Made by a program: the position numbers and the translations under genes | The notes under the pieces: model-generated | Told to the model about the DNA's origin: nothing | Database searches by the model: none | Seen by the model: the letters and a program-made list of their open reading frames with translations, nothing else | Assembly: GCA_965662565.1 (NCBI GenBank) | Contig: CBFIHS010000007.1 | Span: forward strand, 1-64,000 | Direction: 5' to 3' | Origin: UBA5109 sp965662565 | GTDB taxonomy: Bacteria > Pseudomonadota > Gammaproteobacteria > Pseudomonadales > Pseudohongiellaceae | DNA: 64,000 bases | Shown here: positions 1 through 8,327 of the stretch, one piece after another | How the letters are laid out: every line of letters begins with the position of its first letter | How positions within the stretch are numbered: the first letter of the stretch is position 1

Positions 1-670
1 ACCACTGGACTGCATAAGCCCTATGCTTTTCTGGAGATGTTGTAATTACCGGCCAATTTCTAATGTATACCCCAGGCTCTAATTCATTCAGTCTTACCGT
101 GTAAGGAAACAGCTCATATTCTTCAGTCAGGAGTTGTCCGAGAGAACTAGAAATTTTTGTAATATCTGGGCTTTGAATAACCTTTGGCCAACTATCTGTT
201 TCGACTTCTTCGCCTAACATAAACTGTTCGCCAAGAGGGACGTATATCACACCAGATAATTTTACTCTTTCTTCAAAGCTTTCAATTTTAGGCAAAATAT
301 CTCTGTATTCATTTTGCGGAATCCAGCCACGATTTAGGATCACAAGTTGCCTATTATCAGTATAAAAAGGGCTAAGCACTTCGAAACCAGCCTTTCCTTC
401 GTAAATCTTGTTATCCAGCAAAAAGCTATGCTCATTGTCGAACAGCCCAACTAAACTAACGGGTATATACTGCATGTCACCATCGAGATCTAATGAAGAT
501 AAATCAACGGCCTGGGCTCTTTGACGACTCTCATACAAAGTTTGTAAGTCCACTTTTTCTTGCTCTCTTGTAAGCTGCCAAAACCCTAAGGAAATTAATA
601 ATGGCAGTAACAAAAGTGTGAAAAGCGTAAGCTTCCAGTCAAATCGATAATTATTTAATCTTGCAAACAT
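1..670 (-). CDS. SURF1 family cytochrome oxidase assembly protein (3' end off the window)
   Basis: I translated this from the ATG at 668-670 on the minus strand; it stays open for 223 codons to the window edge. An N-terminal hydrophobic helix at about residues 13-31 (WKLTLFTLLLLPLLISLGF) is followed by a polar periplasmic-type domain. The last visible residues, KHRAYAVQW, match the conserved motif that precedes the second membrane helix in SURF1 proteins. SURF1 (Shy1) helps haem a insertion into CoxA of aa3-type oxidases. Its place downstream of the ctaC-ctaD-ctaG-ctaE genes on the same strand fits. About 20-30 C-terminal residues, including the second helix, are missing only because the window ends. 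Confidence 0.9.
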   Translation of the reverse strand, partial: MFARLNNYRFDWKLTLFTLLLLPLLISLGFWQLTREQEKVDLQTLYESRQRAQAVDLSSLDLDGDMQYIPVSLVGLFDNEHSFLLDNKIYEGKAGFEVLSPFYTDNRQLVILNRGWIPQNEYRDILPKIESFEERVKLSGVIYVPLGEQFMLGEEVETDSWPKVIQSPDITKISSSLGQLLTEEYELFPYTVRLNELEPGVYIRNWPVITTSPEKHRAYAVQW

Positions 671-733
671 GGGCTTTTGGTTTCCGATGGCTTACTCTGC
701 TAGAATGAAGTTTTTGTTTAGCAGGGCAGTATT

Positions 734-949
734 TTGTTAAAAGTCATCATTGTAATACTTTTGATTGCCATAATCGTGAGCTTATTTAGTGGTGCGGTTT
801 TCTTTTTTAAAGATCAAGGAAATGAAAAGAAACGCACCTTGTATTCGCTTGGCATTAGAGTGACGCTAGCGATACTTCTAATGATTTGCATAGTCTATGG
901 CGTCGCCTCAGGCCAGCTAACCCCTAGCACACCTTGGTATAACCCCTAA
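734..949 (+). CDS. DUF2909 small twin-transmembrane protein
   Basis: A 71-residue protein made almost entirely of two membrane helices (about residues 3-25 and 41-61), separated by a short charged loop (KDQGNEKKR). It reads from a TTG at 734. This is the size and layout of the DUF2909 'twin transmembrane' proteins often found next to SURF1 in gammaproteobacterial cox clusters. It lies on the strand opposite to the cox genes and divergent from SURF1, with 63 bp between the two starts, so it has its own promoter region. Function is unknown; association with oxidase assembly is inferred from position only. Confidence 0.75.
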   Translation: MLKVIIVILLIAIIVSLFSGAVFFFKDQGNEKKRTLYSLGIRVTLAILLMICIVYGVASGQLTPSTPWYNP

Positions 950-1014
950 TTAACTATTATATTTTCTGATGACAGCCCTAGTGGTATCGATTTAGCATAA
1001 GGCTTTAGGGAACT

Positions 1015-1103
1015 TGCTGATAGCGAAGCTAATAAGGCATTTCAACCTTAGGGAACGCACTCTTTAGATATCGTGTTTTCGCGAATTAGCTAGACTATCA
1101 GCA
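1015..1103. repeat. Imperfect 19-base inverted repeat between DUF2909 and ctaE
   Basis: The left arm at 1015-1033 (TGCTGATAGCGAAGCTAAT) and the right arm at 1085-1103 are inverted copies matching at 16 of 19 positions. The only mismatches are three central bases. A smaller AAGG/CCTT pairing lies inside. Just left of the arm and inside the loop the word TTAGGGAAC occurs twice in direct orientation (about 1004-1012 and 1050-1058). The gap separates the 3' ends of two convergent genes, so a folded 3' UTR, a weak terminator or a small RNA is possible. No T tract follows the stem. Confidence 0.5.
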
Positions 1104-1118
1104 GATTAAACGTTTTTA

Positions 1119-2045
1119 TCAAAGCAGATAGACGAAGAAGAATAAGCAAACCCAAACGACATCAACAAAATGCCAGTACCAAGACGCTGCCTCAAAACCA
1201 AAATGATCTTCTGGTTTGAAGTGTCCTTTAATAGTACGAACTAGCATTACTCCTAACATAAAAGCCCCTAAAGTCACATGAAAACCATGGAAGCCTGTTA
1301 GTAAGAAAAATGTCGAACCATAAATTCCTGAGTTCAAGGTTAAGCCTAATTCACTATAAGCTTCCATATACTCTTCAATTTGTAAAAAGATAAACACAAT
1401 TCCTAGAGCTACTGTAATTGCCAGAAATGTTGTTAATTGTTTACGGTTATTATTTTTCAAGCCAACATGAGCAAAATGACAGGTAACACTAGAAGTTAAC
1501 AGAATAATTGTGTTCCAAAGAGGTAAATATTCAAGAGCGTGGCCCCATCCTCTCCATGCCATAGACTCTTCTGGATTTTCAAACAAAGCTTCATTTGGGT
1601 TAGCAATTACCGGCCAAGATCCCTCAAATTCAGGCCAAAGCATAGCACTAGCACCCCTGCCTCCTTCACCAGAAAGCCATGGAACAACTAGTTCGCGAAC
1701 ATAAAAAAGAGCGCCGAAGAAAGCGGCAAAGAACATAACTTCAGAGAAAATAAACCAATACATTCCCAGCACATAAGAACGCTTTAACTGTGCACTTGGG
1801 AGTCCTTGATGATTTTCACGGATACTAGTACCAAACCAGTTGTATAAAACGGTTGCTAAGGTACCAAAACCCAAGACAGTAATTACCGTAGAAAAGCCAG
1901 TGCCTTCTGCAGCTTTAATATCATTCAGAATATTTCCCATTCCATAAACAAAGAGGAATAAACCAAGAGAAGCAAAAATAGGGAATTTTGATTGATCCGG
2001 AACGTAGTATGTTTCATATGTACTGTTTGTATTTTCAGTCGCCAT
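1119..2045 (-). CDS. ctaE: Cytochrome c oxidase subunit III
   Basis: 308 residues with seven predicted membrane helices, the full length for this subunit. Family-typical segments are visible: the FHGFHVTLGAF region near residue 252 and the C-terminal WYWHFVDVVWVCLFFFVYLL. Subunit III contains no metal centre but stabilises subunit I and its proton uptake in the aa3 oxidase. The ATG at 2045 is preceded on the minus strand by AGGTGG at a workable distance. It is the last structural gene of the ctaC-ctaD-ctaG-ctaE order, and the 94-base gap from ctaG is consistent with one transcript. Confidence 0.97.
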   Translation of the reverse strand: MATENTNSTYETYYVPDQSKFPIFASLGLFLFVYGMGNILNDIKAAEGTGFSTVITVLGFGTLATVLYNWFGTSIRENHQGLPSAQLKRSYVLGMYWFIFSEVMFFAAFFGALFYVRELVVPWLSGEGGRGASAMLWPEFEGSWPVIANPNEALFENPEESMAWRGWGHALEYLPLWNTIILLTSSVTCHFAHVGLKNNNRKQLTTFLAITVALGIVFIFLQIEEYMEAYSELGLTLNSGIYGSTFFLLTGFHGFHVTLGAFMLGVMLVRTIKGHFKPEDHFGFEAASWYWHFVDVVWVCLFFFVYLL

Positions 2046-2139
2046 TACAGCTTTCCACCTTTTTACGAGTAACTAATTATTAATTAATATCTTTCTTTTA
2101 ACGTTCTTAAAACGATTACTGCTTTTTCCTAAACTTGTT

Positions 2140-2715
2140 TCAATTGATGCTCTCTGCTTGCTGATAGCTCGCTGTAACGTCAAAGAGTGTATAAGATAAA
2201 GTCAGCTTTGTTATATCTTCTGGTATATCTTGATCTATAAAAAACATTAACGGCATATCCACTTCTTCTCCTGCCGTTAACCTCTGTTCATTGAAACAAA
2301 AACATTCAGTCTTGTGTAAATAATCTGCCCCTTTAAAGGGAGAAACGCTTGGCACCGCTTGTCCAACCATATCGTTCTGACTAGGGTTGTGTGCATAAAA
2401 CATAACTTGTGTTAACTCACCAGGATGCACTTGTACTTGCGTAACTTCAGGTTCAAACCCCCAAGACATGTTCGCATTGTTCATTGCTATGAACTGAACT
2501 GTGACTAATCGATCAGTGTTCACTTCAGCATCAACCGCTTCATAAGTATATCGACCACCTGTTTTGCCGTTGAGACCAGTAATGTCGCAGAACACATCGT
2601 AAAGAGGGACTAGTGCAAAACCAAATGCAAACATACCAACAGCACCAAGAAGCAATTTACCCACCAACTGGGCTTGCGTCTTTTGGTGCTGCTTGTTGCC
2701 ATTAGTTTCGCTCAT
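2140..2715 (-). CDS. ctaG: Cytochrome c oxidase assembly protein CtaG/Cox11
   Basis: A Cox11-type copper chaperone that delivers the CuB copper to subunit I. One membrane helix (about residues 18-38) anchors a periplasmic domain. The conserved VPLYDVFC follows the helix, and the copper-binding CFCF motif is present (ECFCFNEQRL). I prefer the ATG at 2715, which has GAG eight bases upstream, over an in-frame TTG five codons earlier. The gene sits between ctaD and ctaE, the usual place in proteobacterial aa3 operons, and starts 24 bases after ctaD ends, so co-translation in one operon is likely. Confidence 0.95.
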   Translation of the reverse strand: MSETNGNKQHQKTQAQLVGKLLLGAVGMFAFGFALVPLYDVFCDITGLNGKTGGRYTYEAVDAEVNTDRLVTVQFIAMNNANMSWGFEPEVTQVQVHPGELTQVMFYAHNPSQNDMVGQAVPSVSPFKGADYLHKTECFCFNEQRLTAGEEVDMPLMFFIDQDIPEDITKLTLSYTLFDVTASYQQAESIN

Positions 2716-2738
2716 TTTAATCTCAATCAAGCCTTAGA

Positions 2739-4358
2739 TTAGTGAGTGCTTTCCGGAACAGCTGGAGGCGTTGTAAAGGTGTGATAAGGAGCTGGTGATG
2801 GCACAGTCCACTCCAAACCATGTGAGCCTTCCCAAACTTCTGCAGTAGCTTTCTTACCGCCGCGAACACATTTAATAACAATGTATACAAACAACAACTG
2901 AGAAAAACCGAACAAGAAACCACCAATACTTGAAACCATATTCCAGTCAGCAAACTGAAGCGCATAGTCAGGGATACGACGAGGCATACCAGCTAAACCT
3001 AAGAAATGCTGAGGGAAAAACAAAACGTTTATACCAACGAAAGATAACCAGAAATGCAATTTACCAAGGTTCTCATCGAACATATTGCCAGTCCATTTAG
3101 GTAACCAGTAATAAGCAGCTGCCATTATTGAGAAGACAGCACCTGGGACTAGTACATAGTGGAAATGAGCTACAACAAAATAAGTATCGTGGTATTGGAA
3201 ATCAGCTGGCGCAATCGCAAGCATTAATCCTGTAAATCCACCCATGGTAAATAGAACTACGAAAGCAATGGCGAAAAGCATTGGTGTTTCAAAAGTAATA
3301 GAGCCTTTAAACATCGTGCTGATCCAGTTGAAAACTTTTACGCCTGTCGGCACAGCAATCAACATCGTCGCGTACATAAAGAACAACTCACCCGCTAGTG
3401 GCATGCCTGTAGTAAACATATGGTGAGCCCAAACAATAAATGACAAGAAGGCAATTGAAGACGTTGCATAAACCATCGATTCATAACCGAATAAACGCTT
3501 GCGAGAGAAAGTTGGAATAATTTCAGAGACCACACCAAAAGCTGGCAGAATCATAATATACACTTCAGGATGACCAAAGAACCAAAATACATGCTGGAAT
3601 AAAACAGGGTCACCGCCACCAGCTGCGTTAAAGAACGACGTACCAAAGTGGATATCAAATAGCATCATAGTCACAACACCAGCAAGAACCGGCATTACGG
3701 CTAAAAGTAGGTAAGCTGTGATTAGCCATGTCCATACGAAAAGTGGCATCTTCATATAGGTCATGCCTGGAGCACGCAAATTCTGAATAGTCGCAATAAT
3801 ATTAATGGACCCCATAATTGATGAAGCACCCATAATGTGAACGGCAAATATAAAGAAGGTTACTGTAGAAGGTGCATAGGTCGTTGAAAGTGGAGCGTAA
3901 AATGTCCAGCCAAAGTTCGGAGCGCCAGCCTCCATTAATAAAGTAGATGCAAGCATGGCGAAAGCAAAAGGAAGAATCCAAAAGCTCCAGTTGTTCATTC
4001 TTGGAAGCGCCATATCGGGAGCACCGATCATCATTGGTAGCATCCAGTTTGCTAAGCCCACAAAGGCTGGCATTACTGCACCAAAAACCATTACCAGGCC
4101 GTGCATAGTGGTCATTTGATTGAAAAAGTTTGGCTCTACAAACTGTAAGCCTGGTTGAAATAGTTCAAGGCGGATTACTAATGCGAAGCTTCCACCCAAC
4201 AAGAACATAGCCAAACTAAACCATAAATACAAAGAACCAATATCTTTATGGTTAGTCGTAAACAACCAACGAGTTAAACCTTTGGCAGGACCATGATGAT
4301 GATCATCGTGGTCGTCATGATGGGTGTCGTGACCATCTAAAGCGCCTATATTACTCAT
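2739..4358 (-). CDS. ctaD: Cytochrome c oxidase subunit I
   Basis: 539 residues, twelve membrane helices: the catalytic haem a / haem a3-CuB subunit. Visible signatures are TMHGLVMVFG with a low-spin haem ligand, FWFFGHPEVYIMILP with the CuB histidine and the cross-linked tyrosine, and HDTYFVVAHFHYVL with the a3 and low-spin haem ligands. The N-terminus before TNHKDIG is unusually rich in His and Asp (residues 8-23, with eight histidines). Such tails occur in related gammaproteobacterial proteins and might bind metal, but that is inference. The gene follows ctaC by 65 bases. Confidence 0.98.
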   Translation of the reverse strand: MSNIGALDGHDTHHDDHDDHHHGPAKGLTRWLFTTNHKDIGSLYLWFSLAMFLLGGSFALVIRLELFQPGLQFVEPNFFNQMTTMHGLVMVFGAVMPAFVGLANWMLPMMIGAPDMALPRMNNWSFWILPFAFAMLASTLLMEAGAPNFGWTFYAPLSTTYAPSTVTFFIFAVHIMGASSIMGSINIIATIQNLRAPGMTYMKMPLFVWTWLITAYLLLAVMPVLAGVVTMMLFDIHFGTSFFNAAGGGDPVLFQHVFWFFGHPEVYIMILPAFGVVSEIIPTFSRKRLFGYESMVYATSSIAFLSFIVWAHHMFTTGMPLAGELFFMYATMLIAVPTGVKVFNWISTMFKGSITFETPMLFAIAFVVLFTMGGFTGLMLAIAPADFQYHDTYFVVAHFHYVLVPGAVFSIMAAAYYWLPKWTGNMFDENLGKLHFWLSFVGINVLFFPQHFLGLAGMPRRIPDYALQFADWNMVSSIGGFLFGFSQLLFVYIVIKCVRGGKKATAEVWEGSHGLEWTVPSPAPYHTFTTPPAVPESTH

Positions 4359-4423
4359 ATTTATTCCTCACTCTCTCAATACTACCTATTCTTACTTATT
4401 CTTCTAACTCAAAAAAATTTGTA

Positions 4424-5560
4424 CTACTCAGCCTGCATTTCAAGCACTTCAACCGGAGTAATAAAATCGCCAACACTGTTTCCTAAAGCGTTGCGCTCAT
4501 AGGTTACAACAGCAGCCACATCCACAGGATTTAGCTGGGCACCAAATGCAGCCATAGCTGAACCAGGCTTTCCATTAAGAACAATATCTACGTGGTCTTC
4601 AATTGGACCAATCGCAATTGCACTACCTGTTAAGGCTGGGAAAGCTGGGGGCAGGCCTTGTCCATTTTCCTGATGGCAGGCCATACAGAAAGTACGGTAA
4701 ACAGTCTCGCCTTGTGCAACTAACTGCTCTAGAGTCCAATCTTGTCCAGCAAGCTCTGCTACTGCAGCTGCTTGGGCTTGTCGCTCTGAATACCAAATAT
4801 CAAAATCTTCTTCAGAAACTACTTCTACAACTACTGGCATAAAGCCGTGGTCTTGGCCACATAATTCAGTACATTGGCCACGATAAGTTCCAAGCTCCTC
4901 AGCAATTACCCAAGACTCATTAATAAAACCAGGAATTGCATCTTTTTTAACAGCAAAATCGGGAACCCACCAAGAATGAATAACATCTGCTGCTGTTAAA
5001 AGGAAACGCACTTTTTTACCGGCTGGAATTACCAAAGGCTCATCCACTTCTAGAAGGTAGTTTTCACCTTTTTCATCAAGACCTGCAATTTGATCATCGG
5101 TAGTTGCCAAATTACTAAAGAAGCTAACTTCTTCACCTTCATCGTCTAAGTAGGTGTACTGCCAGCGCCATTGATAGCCGGTCACCATAATATCTAATTC
5201 AGATTCAGAAGAATCATAAATTTGTCTTAGAACTGCGGTCGAAGGAATAGCCATTGCCACCAAGATGATCACTGGGATAACTGTCCAAATTATTTCTAAA
5301 GTTGTGTTTTCATGGAAAGAAGCTGATTTGGCACCTTTTGATTTACGGTATTTCACCAATGACCAAATCAAAACCCCATAAACAACGACACCAATCACTG
5401 CACAGATGGCAGTAATTAACATGTGCAGGTCATAAGTGACTCGACTTATTTCTGTAACACCCACGGGCATGTTTAAACCACTTCTTTCAGCAGCACTTGC
5501 CGTATTAATAAGAAACAGAACACTTAAAAAACCTAATAAAAACTTTATCTTTGGCTGCAT
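4424..5560 (-). CDS. ctaC: Cytochrome c oxidase subunit II with C-terminal cytochrome c domain
   Basis: Residues 1-23 form a signal peptide. Two membrane helices (about 45-70 and 88-112) and the CuA cupredoxin domain follow. CuA ligands visible are His195 in VIHSWW and the cluster Cys230, Cys234, His238 and Met241 (CTELCGQDHGFM). About 50 residues later a c-type haem site CMACH (292-296) starts a fused cytochrome c domain, so electrons can pass directly from a covalent haem to CuA, as in caa3-like enzymes. An upstream in-frame GTG exists at 5575, but GGAGAG sits seven bases before the ATG at 5560, which decides the start. First gene of the operon. Confidence 0.96.
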   Translation of the reverse strand: MQPKIKFLLGFLSVLFLINTASAAERSGLNMPVGVTEISRVTYDLHMLITAICAVIGVVVYGVLIWSLVKYRKSKGAKSASFHENTTLEIIWTVIPVIILVAMAIPSTAVLRQIYDSSESELDIMVTGYQWRWQYTYLDDEGEEVSFFSNLATTDDQIAGLDEKGENYLLEVDEPLVIPAGKKVRFLLTAADVIHSWWVPDFAVKKDAIPGFINESWVIAEELGTYRGQCTELCGQDHGFMPVVVEVVSEEDFDIWYSERQAQAAAVAELAGQDWTLEQLVAQGETVYRTFCMACHQENGQGLPPAFPALTGSAIAIGPIEDHVDIVLNGKPGSAMAAFGAQLNPVDVAAVVTYERNALGNSVGDFITPVEVLEMQAE

Positions 5561-5876
5561 TCGCCATCTCTCCACGTTTTCGTTAATTCTTTATTCCGGC
5601 CAGACTAAAGCCTAGGCCTACCGCCATTTGCAAAAATCGTTCATCCATGAAAATCGGCTAATGTAAGATAATTTTCATAAGCCTAATTTTAGCTGAGTGC
5701 GACAAATCGCCGCACATTATATCAATATCTTTGCCTGAAAGGCTATGCACTATGGCCTCTTGGTGGCCTGATTTATGTCAAATTTTCTCGAATTAAAAAC
5801 TTCGATAGCTAAATAGCCAGTATTTCTAACATCATGGCATAATATGTTCGCCCTTTATTTATTTTTGGAAGCATTT
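5561..5876. promoter_or_regulatory. Divergent intergenic region between ctaC and the gamma-carbonic anhydrase gene
   Basis: 316 bases with no gene. It must carry the leftward cox promoter and the rightward carbonic anhydrase promoter. The one site I can name is CTGATTTATGTCAA at 5768-5781, which differs from the ANR/DNR-type box TTGAT-N4-GTCAA only in its first base. No good minus-10 element lies 32 bases from its centre on either strand, so a classical class II promoter is not evident. A possible plus-strand minus-10, CATAAT, is at 5838-5843. I see no terminator or gene here. Confidence 0.45.
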
Positions 5877-6419
5877 ATGAATGTTAGAAATTACCTAGAC
5901 TTTTCTCCCAAGATAGCCGCTGGCGTTTTTGTCGACAGCACTGCGGTTGTCATTGGCCGAGTTGAAATTGGCGCTGATTCCTCAATTTGGCCTTTAACTA
6001 CTGTTCGCGGCGACGTTCAACAGATTACTATAGGGTTACGCACTAACATCCAAGACGGATCAGTACTGCATGTGACCTCGCCGGAGTCTATAGGGCCTGA
6101 TGGTTTTGCATTGAGCATTGGGAATGATGTAACTGTTGGGCACCGAGCTATTTTGCATGGCTGCACAATACATGATCGAGTATTAGTTGGAATGGGTGCG
6201 ATCGTTATGGATGGAGCTACCATCAACACCGATGTCATCATTGGCGCTGGTAGTGTTGTGTCACCTGGCAAAACTCTCGAAAGCGGCGGCCTTTATGTCG
6301 GCTCTCCAGCGGTACGTATCCGTGACTTGCAACAAAAAGAATTAGAGTTTCTCAGATACAGCGCTCGACACTATGTGAGATTGAAAAACTTGCATCAAAG
6401 TCAAACTGAATCTTTATAG
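5877..6419 (+). CDS. Gamma-class carbonic anhydrase family protein (YrdA-like)
   Basis: 180 residues of left-handed beta-helix hexapeptide repeats (for example VFVDSTAVVIGRVEIGADSS). The metal-binding histidines of gamma-carbonic anhydrases are visible in VLHVTS and in VGHRAILHGC. The family hydrates CO2 or is of unproved activity (YrdA, PaaY, CaiE relatives), so catalysis is likely but not assured. An ATG at 5844 would add eleven hydrophobic residues. I prefer the ATG at 5877 because GGAAG lies six bases before it and family members start at this point. Single gene, convergent with aroE with 35 bases between their ends. Confidence 0.88.
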   Translation: MNVRNYLDFSPKIAAGVFVDSTAVVIGRVEIGADSSIWPLTTVRGDVQQITIGLRTNIQDGSVLHVTSPESIGPDGFALSIGNDVTVGHRAILHGCTIHDRVLVGMGAIVMDGATINTDVIIGAGSVVSPGKTLESGGLYVGSPAVRIRDLQQKELEFLRYSARHYVRLKNLHQSQTESL

Positions 6420-6454
6420 ATTGCTTTATTAGATAGCTGCCTGTGAAAAGTTCT

Positions 6455-7288
6455 TCAGAGCTTCCTCAAGGCTTGCATAATTGGCGCGGTATTAGGCCTG
6501 ATACCACGCCACAGATAAAATGACTCCGCGGCCTGTTCAACCAACATCCCAAGCCCGTCAATGGCAATCTCAGCACCCGCTTGCTTTGCCCAACGGCAAA
6601 AAATTGTATCCTCTTTGCCGTACATTAAGTCATAGCAATAAGCCCCTGGTTTTAATAAAGCTTTAGAAAGGAGCGGAAGTTCTCCCTGTAAACTTGCTGA
6701 GCTCGCATTGATTAACCAGTCTACTTTCATATTGGCAGTCCCAATAGAAGGATCGAGATTCGACAAGGCACAAGCTTTAAGCTGATCGTGATTCCCAAAT
6801 AAAGACACCAGTTCTTGCGCTTTAGCTAAGGTTCGATTCGCGATTAAAAGGCTTTTGGGGTTTTCCTTCAATAAAGGTAGCAGGATACCCCGGGTCGCGC
6901 CTCCTGCACCCAAAACCAAAATATCTTTACCGCTCAGGCTGCCACCATAGTTTTCTTTGATGTCTCGTAATAAACCAAGGCCATCAGTATTATGACCTTC
7001 AAGCTGCCCGTCACTATTTATAAAGAGTGTATTTACTGCACCTGCCAATTCCGCAAAGTCTGACCGACTTTCTGCTAATGCCCAAGCTTCTTGCTTAAAT
7101 GGAACTGTGATATTTAAGCCTTTGCCGCCTTGAGAAAAAAATTCAGAAACGGCTGCAGGAAAGTGATCAACTTCAACTTCGATCGGAGTATAGGAAAGCG
7201 TTTGCTGTGTCTGCGTTGCAAATTCTTGATGTATAAATGGAGAAAGACTATGGGAAATAGGCTTGCCCATAACTGCGTAACTATCCAA
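6455..7288 (-). CDS. aroE: Shikimate dehydrogenase (NADP+)
   Basis: 277 residues. It reduces 3-dehydroshikimate to shikimate in aromatic amino acid synthesis. The shikimate-binding SHSLSP motif (residues 12-17), catalytic Lys65 in NITVPFK, Asp102 in GHNTDG and the NADP-binding GAGGATRG (127-134) are all present. The start is TTG at 7288, supported by AGGAG seven bases upstream and by alignment of MDSYAVMGKPISHS with the known family N-terminus. It follows hemF by 18 bases on the same strand, the hemF-aroE pairing seen in Pseudomonas. Confidence 0.97.
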   Translation of the reverse strand: MDSYAVMGKPISHSLSPFIHQEFATQTQQTLSYTPIEVEVDHFPAAVSEFFSQGGKGLNITVPFKQEAWALAESRSDFAELAGAVNTLFINSDGQLEGHNTDGLGLLRDIKENYGGSLSGKDILVLGAGGATRGILLPLLKENPKSLLIANRTLAKAQELVSLFGNHDQLKACALSNLDPSIGTANMKVDWLINASSASLQGELPLLSKALLKPGAYCYDLMYGKEDTIFCRWAKQAGAEIAIDGLGMLVEQAAESFYLWRGIRPNTAPIMQALRKL

Positions 7289-7306
7289 AGCTGACTCCTG
7301 CTATTT

Positions 7307-8218
7307 TTAAACCCAGTCTCTGAGAGGTAAATAATCAGTGTACAGCTTTTCTTCAGCTGAACCCGGTTCAGGATGCCAATCATAGAGCCATCGCACTTTA
7401 GGTGGTAATGACATAAGGATAGATTCAATTCTCCCCACGCCTGATTGCAATCCAAATATCGTACCTCTATCTATAACCAAATTAAATTCAGCATAGCGTC
7501 CACGCCGATACTCTTGGAAAAACTTTTCCTTTTCACCATATGGTGTGTTTTTTCTCTTTTCCAAAATTGGAGCATAGGCATCTATATAACTACTCCCTAT
7601 AGCCTTCATAAAAGCAAAGCTTTTTTCAAACCCCCACTCATTGAGATCATCAAAAAAAAGACCTCCTACTCCTCTTGTTTCTTTGCGATGAGGTAAATAA
7701 AAATATTCATCACACCTTTGTTTAAAATCTTTGTAAACCGATTCACCAAAAGGAGAGCATGCGTTCTTTGCAGTTTGATGCCAATACTTACAATCCTCTT
7801 CATAAGCATAATAAGGGGTAAGATCATAACCCCCTCCAAACCACCAAACCGGTTCAATACCCTCTTTTTCAGCAATGAAAAATCTCACATTAGCATGTGA
7901 GGTTGGGCAGTGCGGGTTTTCGGGGTGAATCACAAGCGAAACCCCCATTGCCTGGAATGAGCCTCCAGCTAACTCGGGCCTTAACTCGGTTGCGGCAGGA
8001 GGGAGGGAATCACCATAGACATGGGAAAAATTCACACCGCCTTTTTCTATAACATTCCCGTCAGCAATTACTCGAGTAATACCGCTGCCTCCACGATCTC
8101 TTTCCCAGCTATCTTCTTGAAAAGTCGCTTTGCCATCAACTTTTTCAAGGCTTTGACAAATACTATTTTGTAAGCCTAATAAGTAATTTTTTACGGCATC
8201 TGTATCCATGTCTAACAC
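7307..8218 (-). CDS. hemF: Oxygen-dependent coproporphyrinogen III oxidase
   Basis: 303 residues, the normal length. It oxidatively decarboxylates coproporphyrinogen III to protoporphyrinogen IX with O2, in the cytoplasm. Family signatures are clear: FQEDSWERDRGGSGITRV, GVNFSHVYGD, the HPENPHCPTSHANVRFF stretch, WWFGGGYDLTPYY, and RYAEFNLVIDRGT near the C-terminus. The start is GTG at 8218, with GGAG eight bases upstream; the ATG three codons later has poor spacing. The upstream gap carries one GGTCAA half-site but no full ANR box. It supplies haem for the adjacent oxidase genes in a general sense only. Confidence 0.97.
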   Translation of the reverse strand: MLDMDTDAVKNYLLGLQNSICQSLEKVDGKATFQEDSWERDRGGSGITRVIADGNVIEKGGVNFSHVYGDSLPPAATELRPELAGGSFQAMGVSLVIHPENPHCPTSHANVRFFIAEKEGIEPVWWFGGGYDLTPYYAYEEDCKYWHQTAKNACSPFGESVYKDFKQRCDEYFYLPHRKETRGVGGLFFDDLNEWGFEKSFAFMKAIGSSYIDAYAPILEKRKNTPYGEKEKFFQEYRRGRYAEFNLVIDRGTIFGLQSGVGRIESILMSLPPKVRWLYDWHPEPGSAEEKLYTDYLPLRDWV

Positions 8219-8327
8219 TTTTAAATCTCCGCTTTTATATTTAGAACTTACTTAATTGCTATTTTGACCGAATATTTTTTAGAAGCCTTTTGAGCCTTAT
8301 TATTACTTAAGCCTTATCCTTAAACAA

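Noticed and set aside
8255..8272. Possible ANR box in front of hemF
   Set aside because: Only the GGTCAA half is present; the other half-site does not match at any position, so a dimer site is not supported.
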